DNA from: Oscillospiraceae bacterium
GTDB taxonomy: Bacteria; Bacillota; Clostridia; Oscillospirales; Ruminococcaceae
Direction: 5' to 3'
Length of the DNA: 64,000 nucleotides
NCBI GenBank assembly: GCA_020024615.1
Contig: JAHHTP010000003.1
Coordinates: forward strand, 1-64,000
Shown: positions 52,900 through 61,646 of the stretch, piece by piece
Layout: every line of letters starts with the position of its first letter
Numbering within the stretch: position 1 is the stretch's first letter
Made by a program: the position numbers and the translations under genes
Notes under the pieces: model-generated
Told to the model about the DNA's origin: nothing
What the model saw: the letters and a program-made list of their open reading frames with translations, nothing else
The model's database searches: none

Positions 52900-53823
52900 A
52901 TGAATCAGTTAACTTTTTCTGTTTTTGCAGATTTACATCATGTTCCGGACGCATTCTGCACCTTTGCAGAACGCAAGCTGACTGAAATTCAGCAGCGTGC
53001 AAAAGAAAAAGGCTCGGCATTTATTATTCATGCAGGCGATTTGACCCATGGACCATCGGCACATATGGATTTTGTCAATCGGTATCTTGATTTCGAGATT
53101 CCAAGCTATTCCTGTCTGGGTAACCATGACAGCGATAATACCTCATTCGAGGAAACCTTAAAAGCATACCGTATGCCGAATGATTATTACTATTTTGACT
53201 GCAAAGGCTTCCGTATCATCGTCTTAAATCTTAACTACTATGAAGAAGACGGTAAGTATATTCCGTACAGTCTTGGCAACTATTACAGCACCACCGGTTC
53301 AGTCGGCATGATGCCACCGCATGAGATGGAATGGCTGAAACAGGTTCTCGATGAATCTCCATACCCATGTATCTTAATTGCACATCAAAGTATCGAGCGT
53401 GATGCAGACGGCATTCTCAACAAAGAAGAAGTCCGTGAGATCATCAACGAGGCAAACCGTAAACATAAAAACAGAGTCATGATGTTTATCAACGGCCATT
53501 ACCACAGAGATTACATGGCATTAAAAGACAATGTTCTGTATTTTGACCTAAACTCTGCTGCATACGACTGGCTTGAAAATCCACATAACTTCTATTCCAA
53601 AGAACTGATGCAACAGTACAGTGTCATCCAGAATACCGTTTTTGTCAATGAAGGCATCCACGCCGTTATCACTGTAACCGACGACGGAGAAATTAACATA
53701 GAAGGTATGGAAGGCACCTTCTATGGCGGTATCACCCGTGAAATGACCGACAACACACCGTTTGATCCATGTGGCAGACCGGCAACTGCACGCGTTTCCA
53801 GTGCCCATATCAAACTGCTGTAA
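52900..53823 (+). CDS. Calcineurin-like metallophosphoesterase, 307 residues
   Basis: Predicted phosphodiesterase. Metal motifs are in order: FADLHH (D-x-H), HAGDLTH, LGNHDSDN, IAHQS and NGHYHRDY. No signal peptide. The C-terminal part after about 215 is beta-rich and outside the core. AGGAGG precedes the ATG. It is the third phosphoesterase of this superfamily in the window, and is not closely similar to the others. Substrate unknown. Confidence 0.85.
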   Translation: MNQLTFSVFADLHHVPDAFCTFAERKLTEIQQRAKEKGSAFIIHAGDLTHGPSAHMDFVNRYLDFEIPSYSCLGNHDSDNTSFEETLKAYRMPNDYYYFDCKGFRIIVLNLNYYEEDGKYIPYSLGNYYSTTGSVGMMPPHEMEWLKQVLDESPYPCILIAHQSIERDADGILNKEEVREIINEANRKHKNRVMMFINGHYHRDYMALKDNVLYFDLNSAAYDWLENPHNFYSKELMQQYSVIQNTVFVNEGIHAVITVTDDGEINIEGMEGTFYGGITREMTDNTPFDPCGRPATARVSSAHIKLL

Positions 53824-53835
53824 TATATCCAAAAA

Positions 53836-53858
53836 AGCTGGGAGAAAAACTCCCAGCT
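53836..53858. terminator. Bidirectional terminator
   Basis: AGCTGGGAG-AAAAA-CTCCCAGCT with A/T runs on both sides, between convergent genes. Confidence 0.9.
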
Positions 53859-53880
53859 ACTGCTTTTTTCTATCTATAAA

Positions 53881-55797
53881 TTATCTGTCATTCGGCACAC
53901 AAACGGTCAAAATCTGATGCGGTAACAGATGTGCTCGGGTGAATCCGACCAAAACACCATTTTCATATCGCAATACCGTATAACCGCTCTCAAAATTGCT
54001 GCGGTTGTATAGTGTGCAGTTGTCACCATCCCACTGCTCGGTAATATCTGCATAAGAAAGCCCATATCCAAACGGATATAGCGGCGTACCAGAAAAATAG
54101 CGATAGGTGCGGTTTTCCATGCTGTAATCTTCGAAGTCTGGCAGCTCATCCACACTGTGATAGAAAGTAACCGGCAATCTGCCACTTGGGGAAACCTTAC
54201 CGAACAAAATATCCGCCAATGCATTGCCACCCTCTGCACCTGGATAGAAACACTGCACCACGGCATCACAGTTCTCATCAGCTTCGGTTAAATTAATCGC
54301 ACTGCCCGATACATTCACAAACACCGTCGGAACATCTTCTGCCAATACGGCTTTTATCAGTTCTTTCTGTACATCCGGTAAATCTAGGGTTGTTTTATCA
54401 CCCGAACTTGCACCGTTGTATGCATCACCCTCCTCGCCTTCCATACTCGGATTTAAACCCATACACATAATGACCACATCTGCCTGTCTTACGGCTATGA
54501 TCGCATCACGAACCGCATTTTGTCCCCAGCCATGTCCCATCGTGCTGTCATAATTTTCAAAAATATGGCAGCCTTTAGCATAAACGACATCCGCACCAAC
54601 CGTGTCCGCCGCATCCTGAATACCACGCAGCAGAGTGGTATATCTTGACGGAATACCATTATAGTTGCCAAGTAGCACATCAGTCGCATCTGCATTCGGA
54701 CCAATAACAGCAATGGTCTTTCCCTGCATATCCGAAAGTGGCAGGATGCCGTTGTTTTTGAGCAAAACCATTGTTTCGGATGCCATTTTACGATTTAATT
54801 CCCGGTGCTCTTTGCATTCTACAACACTGAACGGAATGTCATCATATACGCAATCGTCATCAAACATTCCCAGACGAAATCTAGCAGTAAACAGCATTTC
54901 TACTGCTTTAGTGATGGTTTCCTCAGTAATCAAACCAGCTGCGACTGCTGCCTGCAAATACGGATACGCATCACCGCAGTTTAATTCACAGCCATTGTTG
55001 ACTGCAAGTGCTGCACTCTCAGCACGGGTTTCAGTAATATGATGATTCTTGTCAATATCGCAGATTGCCCCACAGTCGGATACAACATAGCCCTGAAAAC
55101 CGAATTCCTCACGCAAAATTTTACGAAGCAGTGTTTCGGATGCACAGCACGCCTCACCATTGGTACGGTTGTATGCACCCATAACTGCTGACGGATCCGC
55201 TTTTTCGATGACACGGCGGAATGCATATAAATATGTTTCGTATAAATCCTTTTCATTTACCTGTGCATCAAAAGAATGACGCTTGCTTTCCGGCCCAGAA
55301 TGCACAGCATAATGTTTTAAGGTTGCATCGCATTTGCGGTATTTCGGATCATTTCCCTCCTGTAAACCTTTTACAAACGCAATTGCCATTTCAGCAGTTA
55401 AGTACGGGTCTTCACCATAAGTTTCATGCCCTCTACCCCAGCGTGGATCACGGAAAATATTGATATTTGGCGACCAGCAGGTTAGCCCCTCATAAATTTT
55501 TGTGGAACCAAATTGTTTGTACTGATTATATTTTGCTCTCTGTTCATCCGAAATGGCTGTCGCCACACGGTTCATCAATACGGTGTCAAAGCTTGCCGCC
55601 ATACTGATTGCTTGTGGAAATACGGTTGCGCAGCCGCTTCTTGCAACACCATGCAAAGACTCATTCCACCAGTTATATTCTGGCACACCAAGTCGCTCAA
55701 TGGCTGGTGCAGTGTAGCAAAGCTGAGAAATTTTCTCTGCTAATGTCATTTTAGATACCAGTTCTTTTGCTCTCGCAGCAAAATCTGTTTTCTTCAT
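53881..55797 (-). CDS. Glycoside hydrolase family 3, beta-xylosidase/beta-glucosidase-like
   Basis: 638 residues without a signal peptide, so acting on imported oligosaccharides. The N-terminus (IERLGVPEYNWWNESLHGVA) and CWSPNINIFRDPRWGRG in two short blocks are characteristic of plant-type beta-xylosidase GH3; nucleophile D241 is in VVSDCGAI. The alpha/beta sandwich with GEEGD follows, but the C-terminal fibronectin-III-like domain is shortened, with only about 60 residues after PFGYGLSY. The start at 55797 has GGGGGAGG. Monocistronic. Confidence 0.87.
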   Translation of the reverse strand: MKKTDFAARAKELVSKMTLAEKISQLCYTAPAIERLGVPEYNWWNESLHGVARSGCATVFPQAISMAASFDTVLMNRVATAISDEQRAKYNQYKQFGSTKIYEGLTCWSPNINIFRDPRWGRGHETYGEDPYLTAEMAIAFVKGLQEGNDPKYRKCDATLKHYAVHSGPESKRHSFDAQVNEKDLYETYLYAFRRVIEKADPSAVMGAYNRTNGEACCASETLLRKILREEFGFQGYVVSDCGAICDIDKNHHITETRAESAALAVNNGCELNCGDAYPYLQAAVAAGLITEETITKAVEMLFTARFRLGMFDDDCVYDDIPFSVVECKEHRELNRKMASETMVLLKNNGILPLSDMQGKTIAVIGPNADATDVLLGNYNGIPSRYTTLLRGIQDAADTVGADVVYAKGCHIFENYDSTMGHGWGQNAVRDAIIAVRQADVVIMCMGLNPSMEGEEGDAYNGASSGDKTTLDLPDVQKELIKAVLAEDVPTVFVNVSGSAINLTEADENCDAVVQCFYPGAEGGNALADILFGKVSPSGRLPVTFYHSVDELPDFEDYSMENRTYRYFSGTPLYPFGYGLSYADITEQWDGDNCTLYNRSNFESGYTVLRYENGVLVGFTRAHLLPHQILTVCVPNDR

Positions 55798-55918
55798 CTT
55801 AAATCCTCCCCCATTTTCGGTTATCCCTATCACATTTCTCCAAAGATGCAATTCCAAAGCAAAGATGTTTTCTCATCCTTCGATGCCTGTATATATCTAG
55901 GAGAAAATAACATAAACA

Positions 55919-56020
55919 TTAGTTGTAATATCCCATGTATCGCTCCATAGAATCCATCAATTCAAACAAAGTTTCCTGCAAATAGGTGTGATAGCAAACT
56001 CTGTTAATTGCGAACACCAT
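55919..56020 (-). other. Short reading frame of uncertain status, 33 codons
   Basis: Between the GH3 and Nudix genes a minus-strand frame from ATG 56020 gives a helical peptide ending ELMDSMERYMGYYN. No ribosome binding site is seen. It may be the tail of a lost gene or chance. Confidence 0.2.
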
Positions 56021-56039
56021 CGGAATATATTACGAATAT

Positions 56040-56570
56040 TCAAACTGAATGACTCGTAAATAGTTCTCTCTTACATTCATTATATTTCCCCTTTATTTCA
56101 CTGACAAGCTGCCAGGCTATACCTCCTTTTTTGAGATATTCTGGTGCATTTTTCAAGTTCACCCACCGAGCACTGTCAACCTCTTTGGAAAGTGTAAAGT
56201 CAGCTTTTTTGACATCAGCCCGAAATCCAAACATCAGCATATTCTTTTTCTCATGGAAATAGCTTTTGATGTAGGTCAAATTCTGCACATCCAGCCCAAT
56301 TTCTTCTTCAATTTCCCGTATAGCCGTTTGCTCAGCTGTTTCCCCTTTCTGAATAAAACCGGCCACGCAGACCTCATTCTGCTGTGACACATAGCTTTGT
56401 TTGAGCAATGCTACCTGATTATGTTCATTCACAACAGCGCAGATAACGCAGACAGAAAATTCTTCCCAGAACGGTTTCAAACACCGGTTGCAGTATGGAA
56501 GCATTCCTTCATCACCGATTTCTTTGGGCGTCAACTTCTCCCCACAGTACGGACAATAGGCAAATGACAT
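56040..56570 (-). CDS. Zinc-ribbon Nudix hydrolase (NudC-like)
   Basis: 176 residues. A zinc ribbon opens the protein (C6/C9 and C27/C30), followed by a Nudix domain with a full box from G71 (E77, R85, E86, E89, E90, G92). The zinc ribbon plus Nudix order recalls NudC NADH pyrophosphatase, but the protein is much shorter and lacks the NudC N-terminal domain and the SQPWPFPQS signature, so the substrate is open. Start at 56570 follows GGGAGGGAG. Confidence 0.83.
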   Translation of the reverse strand: MSFAYCPYCGEKLTPKEIGDEGMLPYCNRCLKPFWEEFSVCVICAVVNEHNQVALLKQSYVSQQNEVCVAGFIQKGETAEQTAIREIEEEIGLDVQNLTYIKSYFHEKKNMLMFGFRADVKKADFTLSKEVDSARWVNLKNAPEYLKKGGIAWQLVSEIKGKYNECKRELFTSHSV

Positions 56571-56712
56571 CTGACTCCCTCCCTTATGCTTTAAGAGTAG
56601 CACAAATCGATTATTTTGTAAAGTATTTTTTCCACAAATGTAAAAAAATGTTCACAAACACAAGTTGACAAGGTATGGAATAAATGATATAATAAGCATA
56701 TAAATAAAATCG

Positions 56713-56801
56713 TATGAGGGAGTAGCAAGCGTAAAAACGCAGCAAGTCAACATCACTGGTCTCGTAAGTAGCCTGGCTTGCTTTAATTTGCAAGACTCAT
56801 G
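56713..56801 (+). ncRNA. Manganese riboswitch aptamer (yybP-ykoY family)
   Basis: Contains the family signatures GGGAGUAGC near the 5' end and GCAAGACUCAU at the 3' end, closed by P1 (ATGAG 56714-56718 with CTCAT 56796-56800), with internal stems GCG/CGC and CAAGUC...GGCUUG. It stands directly before a cation P-type ATPase, the classic partner of Mn2+ riboswitches. Ligand binding should raise expression of the pump. Confidence 0.85.
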
Positions 56802-56890
56802 TATAGTATAAAATTCTATACTCGAGTCCTCTATATGTCTGAAACTCAGACTCAAGTATAGCACATAACGTTATACTTGGGTCTTTTTTT
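56794..56890 (+). promoter_or_regulatory. Riboswitch expression platform with terminator and antiterminator
   Basis: Four segments compete: A 56794-56806, B 56816-56828, C 56849-56861, D 56872-56883. A pairs B (11 bp, two mismatches), C pairs D as a 12-bp terminator followed by seven T (56884-56890), and B pairs C (12 of 13) as antiterminator. A also holds the 3' strand of P1. With metal bound, P1 takes part of A, B is free to pair C, and the terminator cannot form: an ON switch. Confidence 0.82.
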
Positions 56891-56916
56891 ATTATAATAA
56901 GAAAGAAGGGTATGTA

Positions 56917-59553
56917 ATGAAGTATTACTGCAAAACCAAAGAGGATGTTCTGCAAGCGGTATCAACAACAGAAACTGGATTAACCTCTGCTGAAGCACAA
57001 AAAAGGCTGGAACAAAATGGAAAAAACAAACTGGCTGCCGCAAAAGGCAAATCCTTAATCCGCCGTTTTTTGGAGCAGCTTGCCGATCCGATGATTATTA
57101 TTCTGCTGGCTGCTGCCGGCATCAGCGGCGTACTTGCTGTTGTGGAAAACGAAAGCTTTACCGATGTTATTATTATCCTGGCTGTGGTACTAATCAACGC
57201 TGTGTTGGGTGTCTATCAGGAAAGCAAAGCAGAAAAAGCAATCGAGGCATTGCAGGAGATGTCCGCCGCCACATCCAAAGTACTGCGTGACGGAAAAGTT
57301 ATCACCATCCACAGTGAAGATCTGGTTATCGGTGATGTGATTCTGCTTGAAGCAGGTGATGCTGTTCCAGCGGATGCCAGAATTCTGGAAAATGCCAGCT
57401 TGAAGGTTGAAGAAGCTGCTTTAACCGGTGAATCGGTTCCGGTTTCCAAATTTATTGATATTATCAATTTAACGGACGGCGCGAAGGATGTGCCACTCGG
57501 CGATCGTAAAAATATGTTGTATATGGGTTCCACTGTTGTTTACGGACGCGGCAGAGCCGTTGTCACCAATACTGGTATGGACACCGAAATGGGTAAAATT
57601 GCGGATGCACTGCAAAACGCGCAGGACGGCCAAACCCCGCTCCAATTAAAACTTACCCAGCTTTCCAAAACTCTAACCTGGCTGGTACTGGGCATCTGTA
57701 TTGTTGTGTTCGGTGTACAGTTAATCAAAGCAGGCAGTTTTAATGTTGACATTTTGATGGATTCCTTTATGGTTGCCGTATCGCTGGCAGTAGCTGCTAT
57801 TCCGGAAGGTCTGGCTGCGGTCGTGACAGTCGTGCTATCCATCGGTGTTACCAATATGTCCAAGCGTCATGCAATCATCCGTAAATTGACTGCTGTGGAA
57901 ACACTCGGATGTGCACAAATTATCTGTTCGGATAAAACTGGTACACTGACACAGAATAAAATGACCGTTGTAGATCACTTCGGAGAAAACGAAGCAGATA
58001 TTTCTGTCGCTATGGCACTATGCAATGACGCGGAATTAAATAGTGACAGTAGTATTACTGGTGAACCGACCGAAGCTGCACTGGTTGACTGGGCAAATCG
58101 GCTGAACCTGCCAAAGTATCAGCTGAAAGAAAAATCCCCTCGTATCGGAGAGGCTCCATTTGATTCCGGCAGAAAAATGATGTCCACCATCCATCAGACG
58201 GATCACGGTTTTATCCAATATACCAAAGGCGCACCGGATGTTGTCATTGATCGATGCACCCACTATCTCGAAAACGGAAAAATGGTTCCAATGACAGCGG
58301 AGTATACCCAGAAAATTCTCACTGCTAACAAACAGATGGCAGATAAAGCACTTCGCGTTCTTGCTTGTGCCGAACGCATATGGGACACCAAACCAGAAAA
58401 ATACACCCCAAAAGCACTGGAAACCGATCTCTGCTTTGTTGGCTTATGCGGTATGATTGATCCAGTTCGTCCGGAAGTCAAGGATGCAATTGTAGAATGC
58501 CGTAGCGCAGGAATCCGTCCGATCATGATCACTGGCGACCATGTAGACACTGCCGTTGCCATTGCTAAGGAACTTGGCATTATCGATGAACACACCAGAG
58601 CCATCACTGGTGCGCAGTTAAATGAACTGTCTGACGCAGAATTTGAAAAACAGTTCACCGAGATTTCAGTATATGCCCGTGTACAGCCAGAACATAAGAC
58701 GCGTATCGTTAATGCATGGAGAAAAGCTGGCTATGTTACAGCTATGACCGGTGACGGTGTCAACGATGCTCCATCCATCAAATCAGCAGATATTGGTGTC
58801 GGTATGGGCATCACTGGTACCGATGTTACTAAAAATGTAGCCGATATGGTTTTGACCGATGATAACTTTGCAACCATCGTTGGTGCTGTTGAGGAAGGCA
58901 GACGCATCTACGACAATATTCGAAAAGCAATTCAGTTTCTGCTTGGCTCCAATATGAGTGAAGTCTTGAGTATCTTTACCGCCACACTGCTTGGTTTTAC
59001 CATCTTAAAACCGGTTCATCTGCTTTGGATCAATTTAATCACCGACACCTTCCCAGCACTGGCTTTGGGTACCGAAAAGGCAGAACCGAACATTATGAAA
59101 CGAAAACCGCGTGATGCAAAAGCGGGTGTATTCTCAGGTGGTATGGGCTTTGATATCGCATATCAAGGTATTATCGTTACCATTCTGGTTCTGACATCCT
59201 ACTTTATCGGTCACTATATTGAAACAGGCGTCTGGAGCATTACAAACAGCACAGACGGCATGACTATGGCATTTTTGACCATGTCTATGGCAGAAATCTT
59301 CCATAGCTTCAATATGCGTTCTCAGCGTCAGAGTATCTTCAAGCTCGGCAAGCAAAACAAATTGTTGCTGTTGGCTTCCCTTGGCTCACTGGTTGCAACT
59401 ACACTGGTTTGTGAAGTCCCATTCCTTGCAGAAGCATTTGGGTTTGCAACTGTAGAACCGCTAGAGTATCTGATTGCCGCAGGTCTGGGATTGCTGATTA
59501 TCCCGATTGTTGAAATTGTCAAGCTGATTCAGCGTAAAATCTCTAAAGATTAA
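56917..59553 (+). CDS. P-type cation ATPase, probable Mn2+/Ca2+ exporter
   Basis: 878 residues of the P2A (SERCA/PMR1-like) type. TGES (170-173) is the actuator motif, PEGL (296-299) the ion-site helix M4, phosphorylation site D339 in SDKTGTLT, and TGDGVNDAP the hinge motif; ten membrane helices can be counted. In clostridia such pumps export Ca2+ or Mn2+; the Mn-riboswitch upstream favours manganese export under excess. AAGAAGGG precedes the start. Strong terminator after the stop. Confidence 0.93.
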   Translation: MKYYCKTKEDVLQAVSTTETGLTSAEAQKRLEQNGKNKLAAAKGKSLIRRFLEQLADPMIIILLAAAGISGVLAVVENESFTDVIIILAVVLINAVLGVYQESKAEKAIEALQEMSAATSKVLRDGKVITIHSEDLVIGDVILLEAGDAVPADARILENASLKVEEAALTGESVPVSKFIDIINLTDGAKDVPLGDRKNMLYMGSTVVYGRGRAVVTNTGMDTEMGKIADALQNAQDGQTPLQLKLTQLSKTLTWLVLGICIVVFGVQLIKAGSFNVDILMDSFMVAVSLAVAAIPEGLAAVVTVVLSIGVTNMSKRHAIIRKLTAVETLGCAQIICSDKTGTLTQNKMTVVDHFGENEADISVAMALCNDAELNSDSSITGEPTEAALVDWANRLNLPKYQLKEKSPRIGEAPFDSGRKMMSTIHQTDHGFIQYTKGAPDVVIDRCTHYLENGKMVPMTAEYTQKILTANKQMADKALRVLACAERIWDTKPEKYTPKALETDLCFVGLCGMIDPVRPEVKDAIVECRSAGIRPIMITGDHVDTAVAIAKELGIIDEHTRAITGAQLNELSDAEFEKQFTEISVYARVQPEHKTRIVNAWRKAGYVTAMTGDGVNDAPSIKSADIGVGMGITGTDVTKNVADMVLTDDNFATIVGAVEEGRRIYDNIRKAIQFLLGSNMSEVLSIFTATLLGFTILKPVHLLWINLITDTFPALALGTEKAEPNIMKRKPRDAKAGVFSGGMGFDIAYQGIIVTILVLTSYFIGHYIETGVWSITNSTDGMTMAFLTMSMAEIFHSFNMRSQRQSIFKLGKQNKLLLLASLGSLVATTLVCEVPFLAEAFGFATVEPLEYLIAAGLGLLIIPIVEIVKLIQRKISKD

Positions 59554-59567
59554 GTTTTATGTTTACT

Positions 59568-59601
59568 GTGTGGTCTAATTTTTTCAGACCACACTTTTTT
59601 A
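59568..59601 (+). terminator. Terminator of the P-type ATPase gene
   Basis: GTGTGGTCT / AGACCACAC perfect stem followed by TTTTTT. Confidence 0.92.
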
Positions 59602-59632
59602 TTGAAAAAGGCTTTTCTTTTTACACGCAATG

Positions 59633-59641
59633 TGCTATAAT
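59633..59641 (+). promoter_or_regulatory. Extended -10 of tRNA-Pro
   Basis: TGC followed by TATAAT, 12 bases before the mature tRNA 5' end; the -35 is weak. Confidence 0.55.
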
Positions 59642-59652
59642 ATAAATAATAT

Positions 59653-59728
59653 CTGGGTGTGGCGCAGCTGGTAGCGTGCTGCCTTGGGGTGGCAGAGGCC
59701 GTGGGTTCAAGTCCCGTCACTCAGACCA
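59653..59728 (+). tRNA. tRNA-Pro (anticodon GGG)
   Basis: 76 bases with encoded CCA. Acceptor CTGGGTG / CACTCAG, anticodon stem CTGCC / GGCAG with loop TTGGGGT (anticodon GGG), T-arm GTGGG-TTCAAGT-CCCGT. All arms fold normally. Confidence 0.95.
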
Positions 59729-59729
59729 A

Positions 59730-59773
59730 CGCTGAAAATCTTTATTTTTGAGGATTTCAGCGTTTTTTCTTTT
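59730..59773 (+). terminator. Terminator of tRNA-Pro
   Basis: AACGCTGAAA / TTTCAGCGTT stem followed by TTTTC, right after CCA. Confidence 0.88.
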
Positions 59774-59867
59774 GTAATGCACCACGATGTACAAATATAG
59801 GCAAATCTATACTATGATTTTTCTTCACCAAAAAAGATGGTTTTCTCTACGAAAACCATCTTATCTA

Positions 59868-60190
59868 CTATGAAAGCAGCTGATTGTTTTCCAGCACAAT
59901 CGGTGCCAATTCTGTTTCATCGCCGTACAAATCTGCTCTCCCCAATACATGCTGCTTCCGTTCTTCACGATTGTGGAACTTCGTTGCCTGGAACGGAAAT
60001 TGCGGTCCATACTTTTCAACAAATAATAGCCTATCCTCTATTTCCAGTAAAACACCGGTATGTCCTACAAAACGCACTTCGTTCTTTTTTGCTAAGAATG
60101 AAAACTTATCTACCCATTTTTCGCATACAGGAAAATCTGGGGCTATTTCTAAATATAATTGACTTTCCTCTCTATCAATGCTATAATGCA
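59868..60190 (-). pseudogene. 3' remnant of a DUF4300-type gene
   Basis: The minus-strand frame ending at 59868 reads back without stops to about 60190: LHYSIDREESQLYLEIAP, then CEKWVDKFSFLAKK, RFVGHTGVLLEIEDRLLFVEKYGPQ (in parts) and IVLENNQLL. This is the C-terminal part of the DUF4300 family as I recall it. The rest of the gene is absent: upstream lies the sulfatase start, and the sulfatase promoter sits inside the remnant. The in-frame ATG at 60077 has no ribosome binding site. A truncated pseudogene is the best reading. Confidence 0.65.
60159..60187 (+). promoter_or_regulatory. Promoter of the sulfatase gene
   Basis: TTGACT (60159-60164), 17 bp, TATAAT (60182-60187), inside the DUF4300-like remnant. 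Confidence 0.85.
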
Positions 60191-60223
60191 GATAGCAATA
60201 ACATATAAAGAAAGGAAATTTAT

Positions 60224-61546
60224 ATGAATATACTGGTTATTTTTGCGGATCAGCAGCACAAATATGCGCTCGGTGCTGTGGATTCCCAGTTCATCACCCC
60301 TAACTTAGATACACTTTGCAAGGAAGGCGTCTTGTTTGAAAACGGTTATTCCAACAATCCTGTCTGTGGACCATACCGCGGCTGCCTTATGACCGGCAGC
60401 TATACCAACCACTGCAAAGTCATCAACAATGGTGACCCACTTCCAGATCATCTGCCGTCAATGGCACAAATTCTGCTTGACCACGGCTATATGACCGGAT
60501 TTACCGGAAAATGGCATCTCGGCGGCAATGGCGCTACCCCGATTCCAGAAAATATTCGTGGTGGATTTGAACGCTTTATCGGCTATCAGTGTTATAACGG
60601 CTTTGAACCGAAACCACCATATAACAACGCTGTCGTATTCTTCGATGAAAATAATCAGCCACATCAGTTTGACAAACACCGCACTGATGCCACTACAGAT
60701 CTAGCAATCTCCCAGCTGAATGAGATGATTGCATCCGGAAAGCCGTTCTTCCAATTGGTTGGCTATCAAGCCCCACATTATCCAGAACAGCCGTCCGAAG
60801 CATTTGCAAAACTCTATGAGGGCAAAATTTTTGACAAAACCCCAGATTTTACAGAAGTTGATCCATATACCCCAACTTACAGCCCATTCTCTCCCCGCCC
60901 ATTTGAAAACTGTCCGGATTATCAACGCTATGGTGGCGATATGGATAAATATCAGCAACTATATGCAGGATTGGTCTCACAGGTGGATGCTGGTGTTGGC
61001 AGAATCATTGAAAACTTAAAGCAGCAGGGTGTCTATGAAGATACATTGATTTTGTACACCGCCGATCATGGAGATATGCAGGGAAGCCACGGACTCAAAA
61101 ATAAATGCCTCCCATTTGAAAAATCCTGTGGTGTTCCATTTGTTGCAAAATACCCGAATGGCTGCAAAAATGTCCGCTCTGCTGCCCCTGTTTCGGGAAT
61201 TGATATCTTCCCAACCGTCTTAGAAGCTGCCGGCATCACCGATATCAAGGCCGATGGCATTCCACTTATCCCCATTCTAACCGGTCAGGGTAAGCTGGCG
61301 CGTAATTACATTGCCGTTGAGTCTACCATTCCAAACAACAATGAACCAGAATGGAGTGATATCCGTTATTGGCGTATGCTGCGGGATGAACAGTACAAGC
61401 TGGTTGTTTCTAGTGAAAACAACGAACCATGCTTCCTGTTTGATATGCAGAGCGACCCATATGAGCTGCACAATCTAATAAATGATCCAACCTATGCCAA
61501 ACGCATCGAACAAATGAACGCATTATTGCAGCAGGAATTAAACTGA
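60224..61546 (+). CDS. Type I sulfatase
   Basis: 440-residue arylsulfatase-fold enzyme without a signal peptide. The formylglycine motif is C48-G-P50-Y-R52; D9 and Q10 begin the calcium site; YTADHGDMQGSHG holds the later metal residues; KWHLGG is present near 91-96. Cysteine at position 48 means maturation would need an anaerobic radical-SAM sulfatase-maturing enzyme, none of which is encoded in the window. Likely substrates are sulfated glycans or small sulfate esters; the GH35 gene beside it suggests glycans. AGAAAGGAAA precedes the start. Confidence 0.88.
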   Translation: MNILVIFADQQHKYALGAVDSQFITPNLDTLCKEGVLFENGYSNNPVCGPYRGCLMTGSYTNHCKVINNGDPLPDHLPSMAQILLDHGYMTGFTGKWHLGGNGATPIPENIRGGFERFIGYQCYNGFEPKPPYNNAVVFFDENNQPHQFDKHRTDATTDLAISQLNEMIASGKPFFQLVGYQAPHYPEQPSEAFAKLYEGKIFDKTPDFTEVDPYTPTYSPFSPRPFENCPDYQRYGGDMDKYQQLYAGLVSQVDAGVGRIIENLKQQGVYEDTLILYTADHGDMQGSHGLKNKCLPFEKSCGVPFVAKYPNGCKNVRSAAPVSGIDIFPTVLEAAGITDIKADGIPLIPILTGQGKLARNYIAVESTIPNNNEPEWSDIRYWRMLRDEQYKLVVSSENNEPCFLFDMQSDPYELHNLINDPTYAKRIEQMNALLQQELN

Positions 61547-61646
61547 ATATAAAAACACAAAGCCTGAACTTCGCAGATAAAACTGGAGTCCAAGCTATTT
61601 TTATTATTTGCTTGTAAGTTCGTTTTGTGCTAACATCATATCTAAA

